Below are positions 49,332-57,597 of a stretch of 64,000 nucleotides of DNA, one piece after another. The stretch covers positions 1,933,556 to 1,997,555 of the forward strand of contig NZ_CP084028.1 of the NCBI RefSeq assembly GCF_020181595.1, written 5' to 3'. The notes beneath the pieces were generated by a model that had not been told where the DNA came from, did no database searches, and saw only the letters and a list, made by a program, of their open reading frames with translations. Numbering within the stretch: the first letter of the stretch is position 1; each line of letters opens with the position of its first letter. Made by a program: the position numbers and the translations under genes. The stretch comes from [Mycobacterium] vasticus (lineage in GTDB: Bacteria > Actinomycetota > Actinomycetes > Mycobacteriales > Mycobacteriaceae).

Positions 49332-50423
49332 TCAGAGTCCGAACAGGTTGTCCAGCCAGCCGAACGCATCCGTGGCGGCCGCACCAAGGCCGCCGTCGTC
49401 GAGGGCGTCGGGCAGCTGGGGAAGGTCGGTACCGGCCAGCGGCGGGGTGACCACAACGTTGCCCTTGCCGTCCCAGCCTGAGCCGAGCAGGGCCCCGACG
49501 GTTTGGCCCCAGGCCTGCCAGGCGGCGATGGGTCCGATGGCGGCGCTGTTGAGGTCGAGGGTGCCCATGACCGGGACCCCGCTGAATTCGATACCCACGC
49601 TTTGGAAGATCGAGCCGCCGACGGCGGGCACCTCGGCCGCGACTTCGCCGCCGGGGCCGAGGACCTGGTAGATCATCCCGTTGGCGCCCGGGGACAGCAG
49701 GCCCGCGAAGGCGAAGTCGAGGTGGTCCATGTTCATGCCGGCGGGGAAGTAGCCGGATGAGTTGATCATCGGCAGCAGGGCATCGAGGTTCAGGGTGGCG
49801 CCGTTGAGAAACGCGCCGCTCATGTTGGTCAGGATGTCGAAGGGGTTGTCACCGTCGGTGATGCCGTTGAGCAACGCGATCCACGGGCTGATCATCGGCC
49901 CGATCGACGCCATGAGCAGTGCACTGGCCGGTGAGCCCAGGTAGTCGATGATCGGCATGATCATGTCCTTGTCGACATCCGGTGGGATGTAGCCGGCGAC
50001 CTGGCCGAACATCAGCTGGTGGGTGCTGTCCATGGTGTGGTTGAGGATGGTGGCACGGGTTTCGGCGGTGGCGTCCTGCAGCGCGTAGCCGGAGAGCACC
50101 GCGTTCAGGTGCAGCTGGATCTGCTCGTTGATCTCATTGGTGGAGCCGGCCGGGTCGTTGAGCAGCCGATCGGCGTAGTCCATCTGGTTGGCCGAGAACT
50201 GCTGCATGCCCACCCCGGGCGCCAGGTACCAGTTGTTGAGCATCGTGGTCAGGTTCGCCGAGGCGGCGTTGATGACGTCCTGGACCGCCCCGGTCAGCGA
50301 GACCGCGGGGGATTGGACCTCGGGCAGGGCGGGAAGCGGTGTGTCGAGCGGGGTGACCGCGACAAGACCGGCCCCGACGAGTGCCACTCCGGCGGTGGCA
50401 TAGGGGCGAAGCATGGCGTGCAA
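49332..50423 (-). CDS. GjpA-type outer-membrane porin
   Basis: A 363-residue porin-family protein. TTG 50423 has GAAGGAG five bases upstream; ATG 50414 is the alternative. The signal region is MLRPYATAGVALVGAGLVAVTPLDTPLPALP. The conserved body includes NNWYLAPGVGMQQFSANQ, GQVAGYIPPDVDKDMIMPIIDYLGSP, ISPWIALLNGITDGDNPFDILTNMSGAFLNGA and FPAGMNMDHLDFAFAGLLSPG. The family name comes from a Gordonia porin; pore activity of the mycobacterial proteins is assumed, not shown here. It is upstream of the PGRS gene, the same order as at 3104-7118. Confidence 0.87.
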   Translation of the reverse strand: MHAMLRPYATAGVALVGAGLVAVTPLDTPLPALPEVQSPAVSLTGAVQDVINAASANLTTMLNNWYLAPGVGMQQFSANQMDYADRLLNDPAGSTNEINEQIQLHLNAVLSGYALQDATAETRATILNHTMDSTHQLMFGQVAGYIPPDVDKDMIMPIIDYLGSPASALLMASIGPMISPWIALLNGITDGDNPFDILTNMSGAFLNGATLNLDALLPMINSSGYFPAGMNMDHLDFAFAGLLSPGANGMIYQVLGPGGEVAAEVPAVGGSIFQSVGIEFSGVPVMGTLDLNSAAIGPIAAWQAWGQTVGALLGSGWDGKGNVVVTPPLAGTDLPQLPDALDDGGLGAAATDAFGWLDNLFGL

Positions 50424-50494
50424 GGGGACTCCTTCGGGTATGTGATGCGCAGCACCGTGACGAACGAAGGTGAGAGTAACTGAGAACTAGCTTG

Positions 50495-50506
50495 TTTGTA
50501 TACAAA
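50495..50506. promoter_or_regulatory. 12-bp palindrome upstream of the GjpA-PGRS operon
   Basis: TTTGTATACAAA is a perfect palindrome 72 bp before the GjpA start, inside an AT-rich stretch flanked by two ACTAG repeats. It could be a regulator site or overlap the promoter. No equivalent was found before the first cassette. Confidence 0.4.
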
Positions 50507-50787
50507 AAACTAGAACTTGTTTCAAGACAGTCGAAGTTGCCGTTGCGGTGCTGCCGTGTGGGCGCATCGTGGCTGTGGGGTCTATCGCTACTGATAGGTG
50601 CGAAATCCCAGCTACTACCCGGTAATAACCAATAGCGCCGCGATCGGGCGGAGTGGAGTAGTGACCGGCGACGCCGAGGTAACAAGATGCATTAGATACA
50701 ATCTAGAGCGGTGGAAACGAGGTGCTTGAGCTCGAATCAGCCCTACCTGTACGTCAAGATTCTCAGTACTTAAACAGTTAGAGAATG

Positions 50788-50924
50788 GGTCCGGGCGAGG
50801 CTTGCCGGCAGGCCCGGGTCGGTACCGCAAACCTGTTTCGCCTGGGGGAGTGAACAGCTGATATGTAGCCATCCTTTGTCAATAGGCAGGTGAAAGCCGC
50901 CCCGGTTTGGCCGGGGCGGCTTTC
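50788..50924 (+). ncRNA. possible small RNA ending in a strong terminator
   Basis: Between the GjpA and transposase genes there is a 741-bp stretch (50424-51164) with no credible protein gene. It contains a 9-bp stem (GGTCCGGGC at 50788-50796 with 50812-50820, two wobble pairs) and then a perfect 14-bp hairpin (50892-50905 with 50911-50924, loop TTTGG) ending in TTTC. A terminator with no gene before it suggests an RNA gene on the plus strand. No known RNA family was recognised. The 5' end is unknown. Beyond it, a 14-bp palindrome TCGTTGATCAACGA lies at 50957-50970. Confidence 0.35.
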
Positions 50925-51164
50925 GTTTGATCGGGGTCGGTCCGGTGCCGCGGCGGTCGTTGATCAACGACGGTGGTGTCAGACTGATATACGCGGGTTG
51001 GTTACCGCAAGACGATGGTTCGGCGCGAACGGTGGCTGCTCTCTAGGGACGGGCGTCGCATCAGCATTCATCGAATACTGTTGTTGCTCATAGCTGTAAC
51101 GCAGATCCAGTTCGCCTACCTCGCCGTCGGTCGGCTGACTCCGATCAAGCTCGGTTGGCTACGC

Positions 51165-52247
51165 TTAGCTCAGCGTGGCCAGCGACCAGCACCAACCGGC
51201 CAGTTGACGTGCGACTGCGACGTTGGCTACGACGTGGGGCTTGTTGCGTTCGTTGAATCGGCACCATTGCTGGTGCAGACGCCGGTTGCCGGCGTGGCCG
51301 CGGTCCTTGAGCGCGGGATCGACCTTGGCCCAGCGGGCTCGCATCGCAGGACCGGGATTGCGGTAGGCCGCCCGGTGGTGCCAGGCCGATTCGATCAACA
51401 ATCGCCGGACGTGCGCGTTGCCGGCCTTGGTGATCGACCCTTGCACCCGAGACGCCCCCGATGAGTACTCGGTGGGCACCAAGCCGACGTAGGCGCCGAT
51501 CGAGGCACCGCTGAACCGGGTCCAGTCGCCGATCTCCACCGACAATGCCAGGCCAGTTAACGCCGAGATCCCGCGCAGGCACCCCAGCCGGTCGACCGGA
51601 TCAGACCATCGCGGCGAGGCCGCCACCGTGACGATCTGTTCGTCGAGACGGTCCCTGGCCGCAGTCGCTGATAGAACCGCATCGAAGTGATGGTCGAAGG
51701 CCGTTCTGGTGTGGGAATCGTCGAATCGTTGGCGGCGCAGCCAGGTTTCGTGGACACCGTTCCAAGCCTTCCCACCGGAGTACACCCGCCCCTGGCGCAG
51801 CAGCAGCTTCGATAGCCGGTGTCGGACCCGCATCAAATCCCCGCGGGCGTCCTCTCGGGCACGCACCAAATCGCGCACCGCCTCGACCTCTGCCTCGGGA
51901 ACCGTGACCGCGGTGATCTCGCCCAACCGCAGCAGCCGGGTCAGATGCGCGGCATCGCGAGCATCAGTCTTGATCCGATCCCCAGCCGGACGGATCAACT
52001 TCGACGGCGCAGCGACCACGCAGTCGATCTGGGCATCAGTCAACGCCCGGGCCAGCCCGAACCCCGTCGGCCCGGCCTCATAAGCCACCCGCACCGGAGC
52101 GCGTAACCGGTGCAACCAATCCAGGATCTCGCCGTGATCGGGACACAACCGTGCCCGCTCGACCTGACCCGTTTCCTCATCGAATGCATGCGCAACCACT
52201 GAAAGCGCGTGCACGTCCAACCCGACACTCGTACCGTTGAAACTCAC
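51165..52247 (-). CDS. IS110 family transposase
   Basis: A 360-residue DEDD transposase. The N-terminal RuvC-like domain shows GLDVHALSVVAHAFD, YEAGPTGFGLARAL and KTDARDAAHLTRLLRLGEI with the acidic residues. The C-terminal Tnp_20-type domain reads LRGISALTGLALSVEIGDWTRFSGASIGAYVGLVPTEYSSGASRVQGSITKAGNAHVRRLLIESAW and would carry the catalytic Ser. GTG 52247 is chosen because AGGAGG lies six bases upstream. IS110 elements lack clear terminal inverted repeats, and none are seen, so the element ends are not defined. It looks intact. Confidence 0.92.
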   Translation of the reverse strand: MSFNGTSVGLDVHALSVVAHAFDEETGQVERARLCPDHGEILDWLHRLRAPVRVAYEAGPTGFGLARALTDAQIDCVVAAPSKLIRPAGDRIKTDARDAAHLTRLLRLGEITAVTVPEAEVEAVRDLVRAREDARGDLMRVRHRLSKLLLRQGRVYSGGKAWNGVHETWLRRQRFDDSHTRTAFDHHFDAVLSATAARDRLDEQIVTVAASPRWSDPVDRLGCLRGISALTGLALSVEIGDWTRFSGASIGAYVGLVPTEYSSGASRVQGSITKAGNAHVRRLLIESAWHHRAAYRNPGPAMRARWAKVDPALKDRGHAGNRRLHQQWCRFNERNKPHVVANVAVARQLAGWCWSLATLS

Positions 52248-52433
52248 CGGAGGCCTCCTGATCTGCAACTGTGGCTCTACCAGTGCGAGTGTTCACTCGT
52301 CACCGGCAACCCACGTCCGATTGCAGCCCGAGGCCTTCGGCCTCAAGTCGCCCCCATACCGTCTAGCGTGATCGAGAGCCGAGGCGGAAGGAGGGGCGAT
52401 GTCTCGGGCGGATCGCATCTTCCAGCCAGGCGC

Positions 52434-54830
52434 ATGAGCACAACGTTCGTCAGGCCCTTGGCGGATATTCGCGCGGCAGACGTCGCATTCGGCGGTGGCA
52501 AGGCCGCCAACCTGGGTGAGCTGGCCGCTGCCGGGCTCGCGGTGCCCGATGCGTTTGTCATCGGTGTCCCGGCATATGTGACCGCGGCGGCCGACGGACC
52601 GGTCGCGGCCCCATCCGGCGACCTCCGTGACGCGATCGTCGCGCACTACCGGGCCATGGGTCACGACGTGGCCGTGGCGGTCCGTTCCTCAGCGGTGGCC
52701 GAGGATGGTGCCACTGCTTCCCACGCGGGCATCTTCGAGACGGTCCTCAACGTCAAAGGCGTCGCAGACCTGTTGGACGCGGTTCGACGCTGCTGGGCGT
52801 CGGCGACTTCGCCGCGGGCACGCCGATACACCGGTGTCCGGGGACTGGAATCAGATGGCGCCGGCATCGCGGTCGTTGTCCAGCGTCAGATCGCCTCGGC
52901 CTGTTCGGGAGTCGTCTTCACCGCGGACCCGCTGACCGGGAGCTCGGACCGGTTGGTCCTTGAATGCGTACGGGGGTTGGGGGAGGCCGTTGTGGCCGGA
53001 CAGGTCACGCCGGATCGCATCGTGGTCGACAAGCAATCACTGGACATCGTGGCCGTGGAGCGCGGAAATCAAGAATCGACCCTTGAGGGCGACTGCACCG
53101 CAACGGGTCTGGTGAGCAGGTCGCTGACGGCACGCGAAGCGGTGTGCCCGTCGTTGTCCGAGAGCCAGATCCGCGAGATCGCCCGGCACGCGTTGCGGAT
53201 CGAGCAGTGGTACGGCAGTCCGCAGGACATCGAGTGGGCTTTCGACGGCCAGACACGATCGTGGATTCTGCAAACCCGTCCGATCACCGCCTTCGACATG
53301 TTGGCCGCCCGCGCAACCGCGTTCGGCTTCTACGATCCGTTGCGTTCGAACGGAAGTCGTTGGACCCGTGCGAATATCGCTGAGGCGGTGCCCGGTGTGC
53401 CGACGCCGCTCACCTGGTCGGTGTGGAGCGCCGGACTCAACGATGGACACCGGCAATCCCAGATCCAGCTCGGTGTGGTGGCCAAGGGCGATCACCGGCG
53501 CGTACCGGTGGTCAATCTGGTCCGGGGCTGGCCGGCGCTCTCGGTTGACCTGCTGGTGAGTCAGGTCGCCCAGATCCCCGGGATGGACCCGAGTGCGTTC
53601 AGTGAGCAGTTCTTCGGGGAGGCAGAACTTGTGGAGCCCGCGCCGGCGCGGGTCCGTACCGCGACCGCGCTGCGGATGGTAGGCCGGGCGCCCATCAATC
53701 TTGCTCTGCTGCAATGGCGTCTCCGCGCGGTGAGCGAGACTTCGCGGCAGGCGTGGCAGCGCGACGCCTGGGCCCCTGTCGTCGATCCGGTGGCCCTGGT
53801 GGCCGAGGCGGCGCAGCGGTTCGGCGAGACCATGGTCGTGCACTCGATGCAGACCAACGTCTGCCAAAACCTCTACCAGGCCGTCGAACGCATCGCCGGC
53901 GGCCGGGCGATAGACCTCGTCTCCGCAGATGGAGACCTTCCCGAAGCGCACCTGGCCACCGATCTCTGGCTGCTGGCCCACGGCCAGATCTCGCTGGAGC
54001 TTTTCCTTCACCGACACGGCTTCCACGGACCCGACGAAGGGGAACTCGCCGCGCCGTCATGGCGGCAGAACCCCGAGCCGGTGCTGCACGCCGCGAGAGG
54101 AATGGCTGGTCGCGGTGCTGCACGCGATCCGCTTGCGGCACTGGACAAGCGGCGCGCGCAACGGCGCGAGGCGGAGATGCGACTGGGCGCCTCCTTGCCG
54201 CGTTCGCGTCGACGGATCGCCGTACATCTGATCGCCATGGCCCGCCGAGCGGTCGTCGGGCGCGAGACCGGCAAAGTGGCATTCCTGCAAGACCTCGACG
54301 TCATCCGCCATGCGATCGCGTTCCTGGGCGATGACGCGGTCTGGCACACACTCGACGAACTCAAGTCGAAGGTGGCACTCACCGCGACTGATGTCGTTGC
54401 ACGCCAACGAGTCCGGTCACAGTTCGCCGCCCAAGAGCCACCGCTGTCCATAATCGAAGGCCGGGGAGTGCCGGAATCGGTTGGTGATCAACGATCGGAG
54501 TCGACGATCGCCGGTATCGCGGCCAGCCCGGGCCGTGCGCGTGGCCGGGCGCGGGTCGTGACGAGTCCCGCCGCCAATACCGTCCTCGGCGGCGGCGATG
54601 TGCTGATCGCTCGCACCACCGACCCGTCGTGGGTGACGACGTTCATGACGGTGGCCGGAATGGTGCTCGATGTGGGTGCCACCATGTCGCACGCCGCGAT
54701 CATCGCGCGAGAACTGGGAATCCCCTGCGTGATCGGGACCGGCAACGGCACCCAGGTCATCCCCGACGGCGCGCTGGTCGAGATCGACGGATCACAGGGG
54801 ACCGTCCGAATCCTCGAGCTGCCGACTTAG
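52434..54830 (+). CDS. PEP/pyruvate-binding phosphotransferase, rifampin phosphotransferase/PEP synthase-like
   Basis: A 798-residue three-domain protein. The N-terminal ATP-binding domain starts with FGGGKAANLGELAAAGLAVPDAFVIG and includes VAVRSSAVAEDGATASHAGIFETVLNV and IEWAFDGQTRSWILQTRPIT. The centre (about 320-690) is a divergent substrate domain. The C-terminal swivelling His domain reads TTDPSWVTTFMTVAGMVLDVGATMSHAAIIARELGIPCVIGTGNGT; the His of MSHAA would carry the phosphate. This layout fits rifampin phosphotransferases and related PEP-synthase-like enzymes; the substrate is not resolved. ATG 52434 has no strong ribosome site. The 165 bp before it hold only a short hairpin. Confidence 0.82.
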   Translation: MSTTFVRPLADIRAADVAFGGGKAANLGELAAAGLAVPDAFVIGVPAYVTAAADGPVAAPSGDLRDAIVAHYRAMGHDVAVAVRSSAVAEDGATASHAGIFETVLNVKGVADLLDAVRRCWASATSPRARRYTGVRGLESDGAGIAVVVQRQIASACSGVVFTADPLTGSSDRLVLECVRGLGEAVVAGQVTPDRIVVDKQSLDIVAVERGNQESTLEGDCTATGLVSRSLTAREAVCPSLSESQIREIARHALRIEQWYGSPQDIEWAFDGQTRSWILQTRPITAFDMLAARATAFGFYDPLRSNGSRWTRANIAEAVPGVPTPLTWSVWSAGLNDGHRQSQIQLGVVAKGDHRRVPVVNLVRGWPALSVDLLVSQVAQIPGMDPSAFSEQFFGEAELVEPAPARVRTATALRMVGRAPINLALLQWRLRAVSETSRQAWQRDAWAPVVDPVALVAEAAQRFGETMVVHSMQTNVCQNLYQAVERIAGGRAIDLVSADGDLPEAHLATDLWLLAHGQISLELFLHRHGFHGPDEGELAAPSWRQNPEPVLHAARGMAGRGAARDPLAALDKRRAQRREAEMRLGASLPRSRRRIAVHLIAMARRAVVGRETGKVAFLQDLDVIRHAIAFLGDDAVWHTLDELKSKVALTATDVVARQRVRSQFAAQEPPLSIIEGRGVPESVGDQRSESTIAGIAASPGRARGRARVVTSPAANTVLGGGDVLIARTTDPSWVTTFMTVAGMVLDVGATMSHAAIIARELGIPCVIGTGNGTQVIPDGALVEIDGSQGTVRILELPT

Positions 54831-55063
54831 CGATCGATCCGGAAGCGCTTGACCCGCGCCCCTGCGCCCGACGCCAGTTCGACCCGGCTGCGCGGCACCC
54901 CGAAATGCTCGGCCAGAACCTTGATGACCGCGGCGTTGGCCTTGCCGTCCACGGCCTGCTCCCGCACGTAGACGGTGAGCTGGCCGTCGTCGTCGGTCTC
55001 CACCAGCGGGCCCTTGCGGCTGCCGGGTTTGACCTTCACGACGACAGTCTGGCTGGCGCTCAT
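54827..55063 (-). CDS. DUF167 (YggU) family protein
   Basis: A 78-residue protein with the DUF167 motifs VVVKVKPGSRKGP, GQLTVYVREQAVDGKANAAVIKVLAEHFGVPRSRVELASGAGARVKRFRI. Function is unknown. Its stop overlaps the convergent PEP-utilising gene by 4 bp. Its ATG is at the tip of the large palindrome at 55061-55110 shared with the divergent antitoxin gene, so its message is probably leaderless. Confidence 0.88.
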   Translation of the reverse strand: MSASQTVVVKVKPGSRKGPLVETDDDGQLTVYVREQAVDGKANAAVIKVLAEHFGVPRSRVELASGAGARVKRFRIDR

Positions 55064-55110
55064 ATTGACAGCATGCTATCAAGTAAATTTGATAGCATGC
55101 TGTCAATATG
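55061..55110. promoter_or_regulatory. perfect palindrome containing both divergent start codons
   Basis: Two perfect 22-bp arms (55061-55082 and 55089-55110) flank the 6-bp spacer GTAAAT. Each arm contains TTGACA and a TAGCAT-type box. The outer three bases of each arm are the ATG of the DUF167 gene (minus) and of the antitoxin gene (plus). Toxin-antitoxin operators are often palindromes bound by the antitoxin, so this is a likely autoregulatory site and divergent leaderless promoter. Confidence 0.8.
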
Positions 55111-55359
55111 CGTACGACCGTGACATTGGATGACGACACCCTGCAGTTGATACGTCGGCGAATGGCCGAACGGCAGGTGTCGTTCAAGCAGGCGCTCAAC
55201 GAGGCCATCAGAGACGGTGTCGCAGGCCGACCGATACGGCAATTCACCACGCGGACCGCCGATCTCGGTGTTCCTTCGGTCAATCTGGACCGAGCCCTGC
55301 AGATCGTCGCGGATCTGGAGGACGAGGAGTTGATCCGTCGTCAGCGTCGTGGTGCGTAA
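55108..55359 (+). CDS. antitoxin, VapB-like, ribbon-helix-helix type
   Basis: An 83-residue protein. The N-terminus MRTTVTLDDDTLQLIRRRMAERQVSFKQALNEAIRDG is a typical ribbon-helix-helix DNA-binding domain. The acidic-aromatic C-terminal part (VNLDRALQIVADLEDEEL) would wrap the toxin. It starts inside the palindrome and precedes the PIN toxin by 6 bp. Confidence 0.88.
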   Translation: MRTTVTLDDDTLQLIRRRMAERQVSFKQALNEAIRDGVAGRPIRQFTTRTADLGVPSVNLDRALQIVADLEDEELIRRQRRGA

Positions 55360-55365
55360 CAGCCT

Positions 55366-55797
55366 ATGAAGATCGTCGACGCCAATGTCTTGCTGTACGC
55401 GGTGAACACCTCAGCTGAGCACCACGATGCCTCGGCGCGTTGGCTCGACCGTGCGCTGTCCGGTGCCGACACGGTCGGGTTCGCCTGGGTACCGCTTCTC
55501 GCGTTCGTCCGGCTCTCCACCAAGGAGGGCCTATTTCCCAATCCGCTGCGTGCCGAGGATGCGATGAGCCGGGTTGCGGACTGGACTACGGCATCCACTG
55601 CGGTAGTGGTCAACCCCACCGCCCGGCATGTCGATGTCCTCACCGACATGTTGAGCAGGACAGGCTCCGGCGGGAACCTCGTCAACGATGGCCACTTGGC
55701 AGCGCTCGCTGTCGAACATCGGGGCGAAATCGTCTCCTACGACACCGATTTCGAACGATTCGGGGTCGGTTGGAACCGGCCCGAGGAGTTGCTTTGA
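55366..55797 (+). CDS. PIN-domain toxin, VapC-like
   Basis: A 143-residue PIN ribonuclease-type toxin. The first acidic residue is in IVDANVLLYA, later ones in NLVNDGHLAALA and SYDTDFERFG. The usual second acidic position is replaced within LLAFVRLST. VapC toxins cut tRNA or rRNA with Mg2+. It is co-expressed with the antitoxin gene and converges on the thiolase gene with a 1-bp gap. Confidence 0.88.
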   Translation: MKIVDANVLLYAVNTSAEHHDASARWLDRALSGADTVGFAWVPLLAFVRLSTKEGLFPNPLRAEDAMSRVADWTTASTAVVVNPTARHVDVLTDMLSRTGSGGNLVNDGHLAALAVEHRGEIVSYDTDFERFGVGWNRPEELL

Positions 55798-55798
55798 G

Positions 55799-56998
55799 CT
55801 AGCGGGCGACGATCACCGAAGAGCCGTGCCCGAACAGGCCCTGGTTGGCGGTGACGCCGACGGTGGCGCCCTCGACCTGCCGGCCGGTGGCCTGACCGCG
55901 CAGCTGCCAGGTCAACTCGCACACCTGGGCAATGGCCTGCGCGGGGATCGCCTCGCCGAAGCATGCCAGCCCGCCCGACGGGTTCACCGGCACCCGGCCG
56001 CCGATGGTGGTGGCACCGCTGCGCAGCAGCTGCTCGCCCTCGCCCTTGGCGCACAGACCCAGGTGCTCATACCAGTCGATCTCGAGTGCGGTCGACAGGT
56101 CGTAGACCTCGGCCAGGCTGACGTCATCCGGGCCGATGCCGGCCTCGGCGTAGGCCGCGTCCAGGATCTGGTCCTTGAACACCCGGTCTGATCCCGGCAC
56201 CACCGCGGTGGAATCGGTTGCGATGTCCGGCAATTCGGGCAGGTGCTGCGGGTACTGCGGGGTCACGGTGGACACCGCGCGCACCGACGGCACCCCGTCC
56301 AAAGACCCCAGGTGCTTCTTCGCGAACTCGGCGCTGGCTACGATCAGCGCCGCTGCGCCGTCGGAGGTGGCGCAGATGTCGAGCTGGCGCAGCGGGTCGG
56401 AGACCACCGGGCTGGCCAGCACGTCGGCAACCGCGGATTCCTTGCGGTAGCGGGCATTCGGGTTGCTCAACCCGTGCCGGGAGTTCTTCACCTTGACCTG
56501 AGCGAAGTCCTCGGAGGTGGCGCCGTAGAGGTCCATCCGCCGGCGGGCCAGCAGCGCGAAGTACACCGGGTTCATCGCGCCGATCAGGTGGAACCGCTGC
56601 CAGTCCGGGTCGCCTCTACGCTCGCCGCCGACCGGGGCGAACGCGCCCTTGGGGGTGGTGTCGGCGCCGATCACCAGCGCGACGTCGCAGAACCCGGCCA
56701 GGATCTGGGCCCGGGCGCTCTGCAGCGCCTGCGAACCCGATGCGCACGCGGCATAGGAGGACGACACCGGAACCCCGTTCCAGCCCAGCTTCTGGGCGAA
56801 CGTCGAACCGGCGATGAAGCCCGGGTAGCCGTTGCGGATGGTGTCCGCGCCGGCGATGAACTGGATCGCGGTGGCGTCCAGGCCGGCGTCGGCCAGAGCG
56901 GCACGCGCGGCGATCACCCCGTACTCGGTGAAGTCACGGCCCCACTTGCCCCACGGGTGCATGCCCGCACCCAGGATGTACAGCGGTTGGGGAGTCAT
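55799..56998 (-). CDS. thiolase-fold lipid-transfer protein (Rv1627c-like)
   Basis: About 399 residues, thiolase superfamily. Core motifs are SSSYAACASGSQALQSARAQIL, containing a Cys near the thiolase nucleophile position, LDICATSDGAAALIVAS, and PVNPSGGLACFGEAIPAQAIAQV. Proteins of this group, named lipid-transfer proteins, act in sterol side-chain degradation as thiolases or aldolases, often with an OB-fold partner. ATG 56998 overlaps the stop of the OB-fold gene. The exact substrate is unknown. Confidence 0.87.
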   Translation of the reverse strand: MTPQPLYILGAGMHPWGKWGRDFTEYGVIAARAALADAGLDATAIQFIAGADTIRNGYPGFIAGSTFAQKLGWNGVPVSSSYAACASGSQALQSARAQILAGFCDVALVIGADTTPKGAFAPVGGERRGDPDWQRFHLIGAMNPVYFALLARRRMDLYGATSEDFAQVKVKNSRHGLSNPNARYRKESAVADVLASPVVSDPLRQLDICATSDGAAALIVASAEFAKKHLGSLDGVPSVRAVSTVTPQYPQHLPELPDIATDSTAVVPGSDRVFKDQILDAAYAEAGIGPDDVSLAEVYDLSTALEIDWYEHLGLCAKGEGEQLLRSGATTIGGRVPVNPSGGLACFGEAIPAQAIAQVCELTWQLRGQATGRQVEGATVGVTANQGLFGHGSSVIVAR

Positions 56999-57438
56999 GC
57001 GCCCACCTTCTTCCACGCGTAGACGGTGCGCGTCACGCCGTCGTCGTCGGTGTAGAGCGGCATGGTCGTCAACTCCATCTCCATGCCGACCTTCAGATCC
57101 GCCGCCAGGGTGCCCTCGACCACCTTGCCCAGCACGATCAGGCCCTCGTCGGCCAACTCGACCGCGGCGATCGCGAACGGCTCGAACGGGTCAGATGGCG
57201 GATACGGCACCGGAGGCAGGTATCGATTCTCGGTGTAGCTCCAGATCTTGCCGCGCCGCGACAGCGCGACGGGCTCGAGCACGTCACCATCGCAGGCCGG
57301 GTTGGGGCAGTTGTTCTCCCGAGGCGGGAACACATAGGTGCCGCACTGCGGACACTTGGCGCCGATCAGGTGGGCGAGGCCGGCGTCGTCGGTGGTGAAC
57401 CACCCGTCGATCGCGGGCTGTGAGGCTACGTCTGGCAC
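56995..57438 (-). CDS. Zn-ribbon OB-fold (DUF35) protein (Rv1628c-like)
   Basis: A 147-residue protein with an N-terminal zinc ribbon (GAKCPQCGTYVFPPRENNCPNPAC) and a C-terminal OB fold (GKIWSYTENRYLPPVPYP, PFAIAAVELADEGLIVLGKVVEG). DUF35 proteins form complexes with thiolase-like lipid-transfer proteins, as with the ChsH2-Ltp2 aldolase pair. GTG 57438 is chosen to match the family N-terminus. It is coupled by a 4-bp overlap to the next gene. Confidence 0.88.
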   Translation of the reverse strand: MPDVASQPAIDGWFTTDDAGLAHLIGAKCPQCGTYVFPPRENNCPNPACDGDVLEPVALSRRGKIWSYTENRYLPPVPYPPSDPFEPFAIAAVELADEGLIVLGKVVEGTLAADLKVGMEMELTTMPLYTDDDGVTRTVYAWKKVGA

Positions 57439-57597
57439 CGGTTCAGCGTACCCAACGAGCACGCTGGAACTGAAACGTGTTGCAGTTTGCTCGGCCGCGA
57501 CCGCCAGAGGCGGGCAAAAATGGCTTGACGGACGGCGTAGCAGCAATTAGTTTCTAGTTAAAGTAATCTGGAAGTATATGTCAATGAGGGTTAAGCG

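Noticed and set aside
51015..51464. A plus-strand open frame overlapping the transposase 3' end
   Set aside because: It has no domain, and most of it is antisense to the IS110 transposase.
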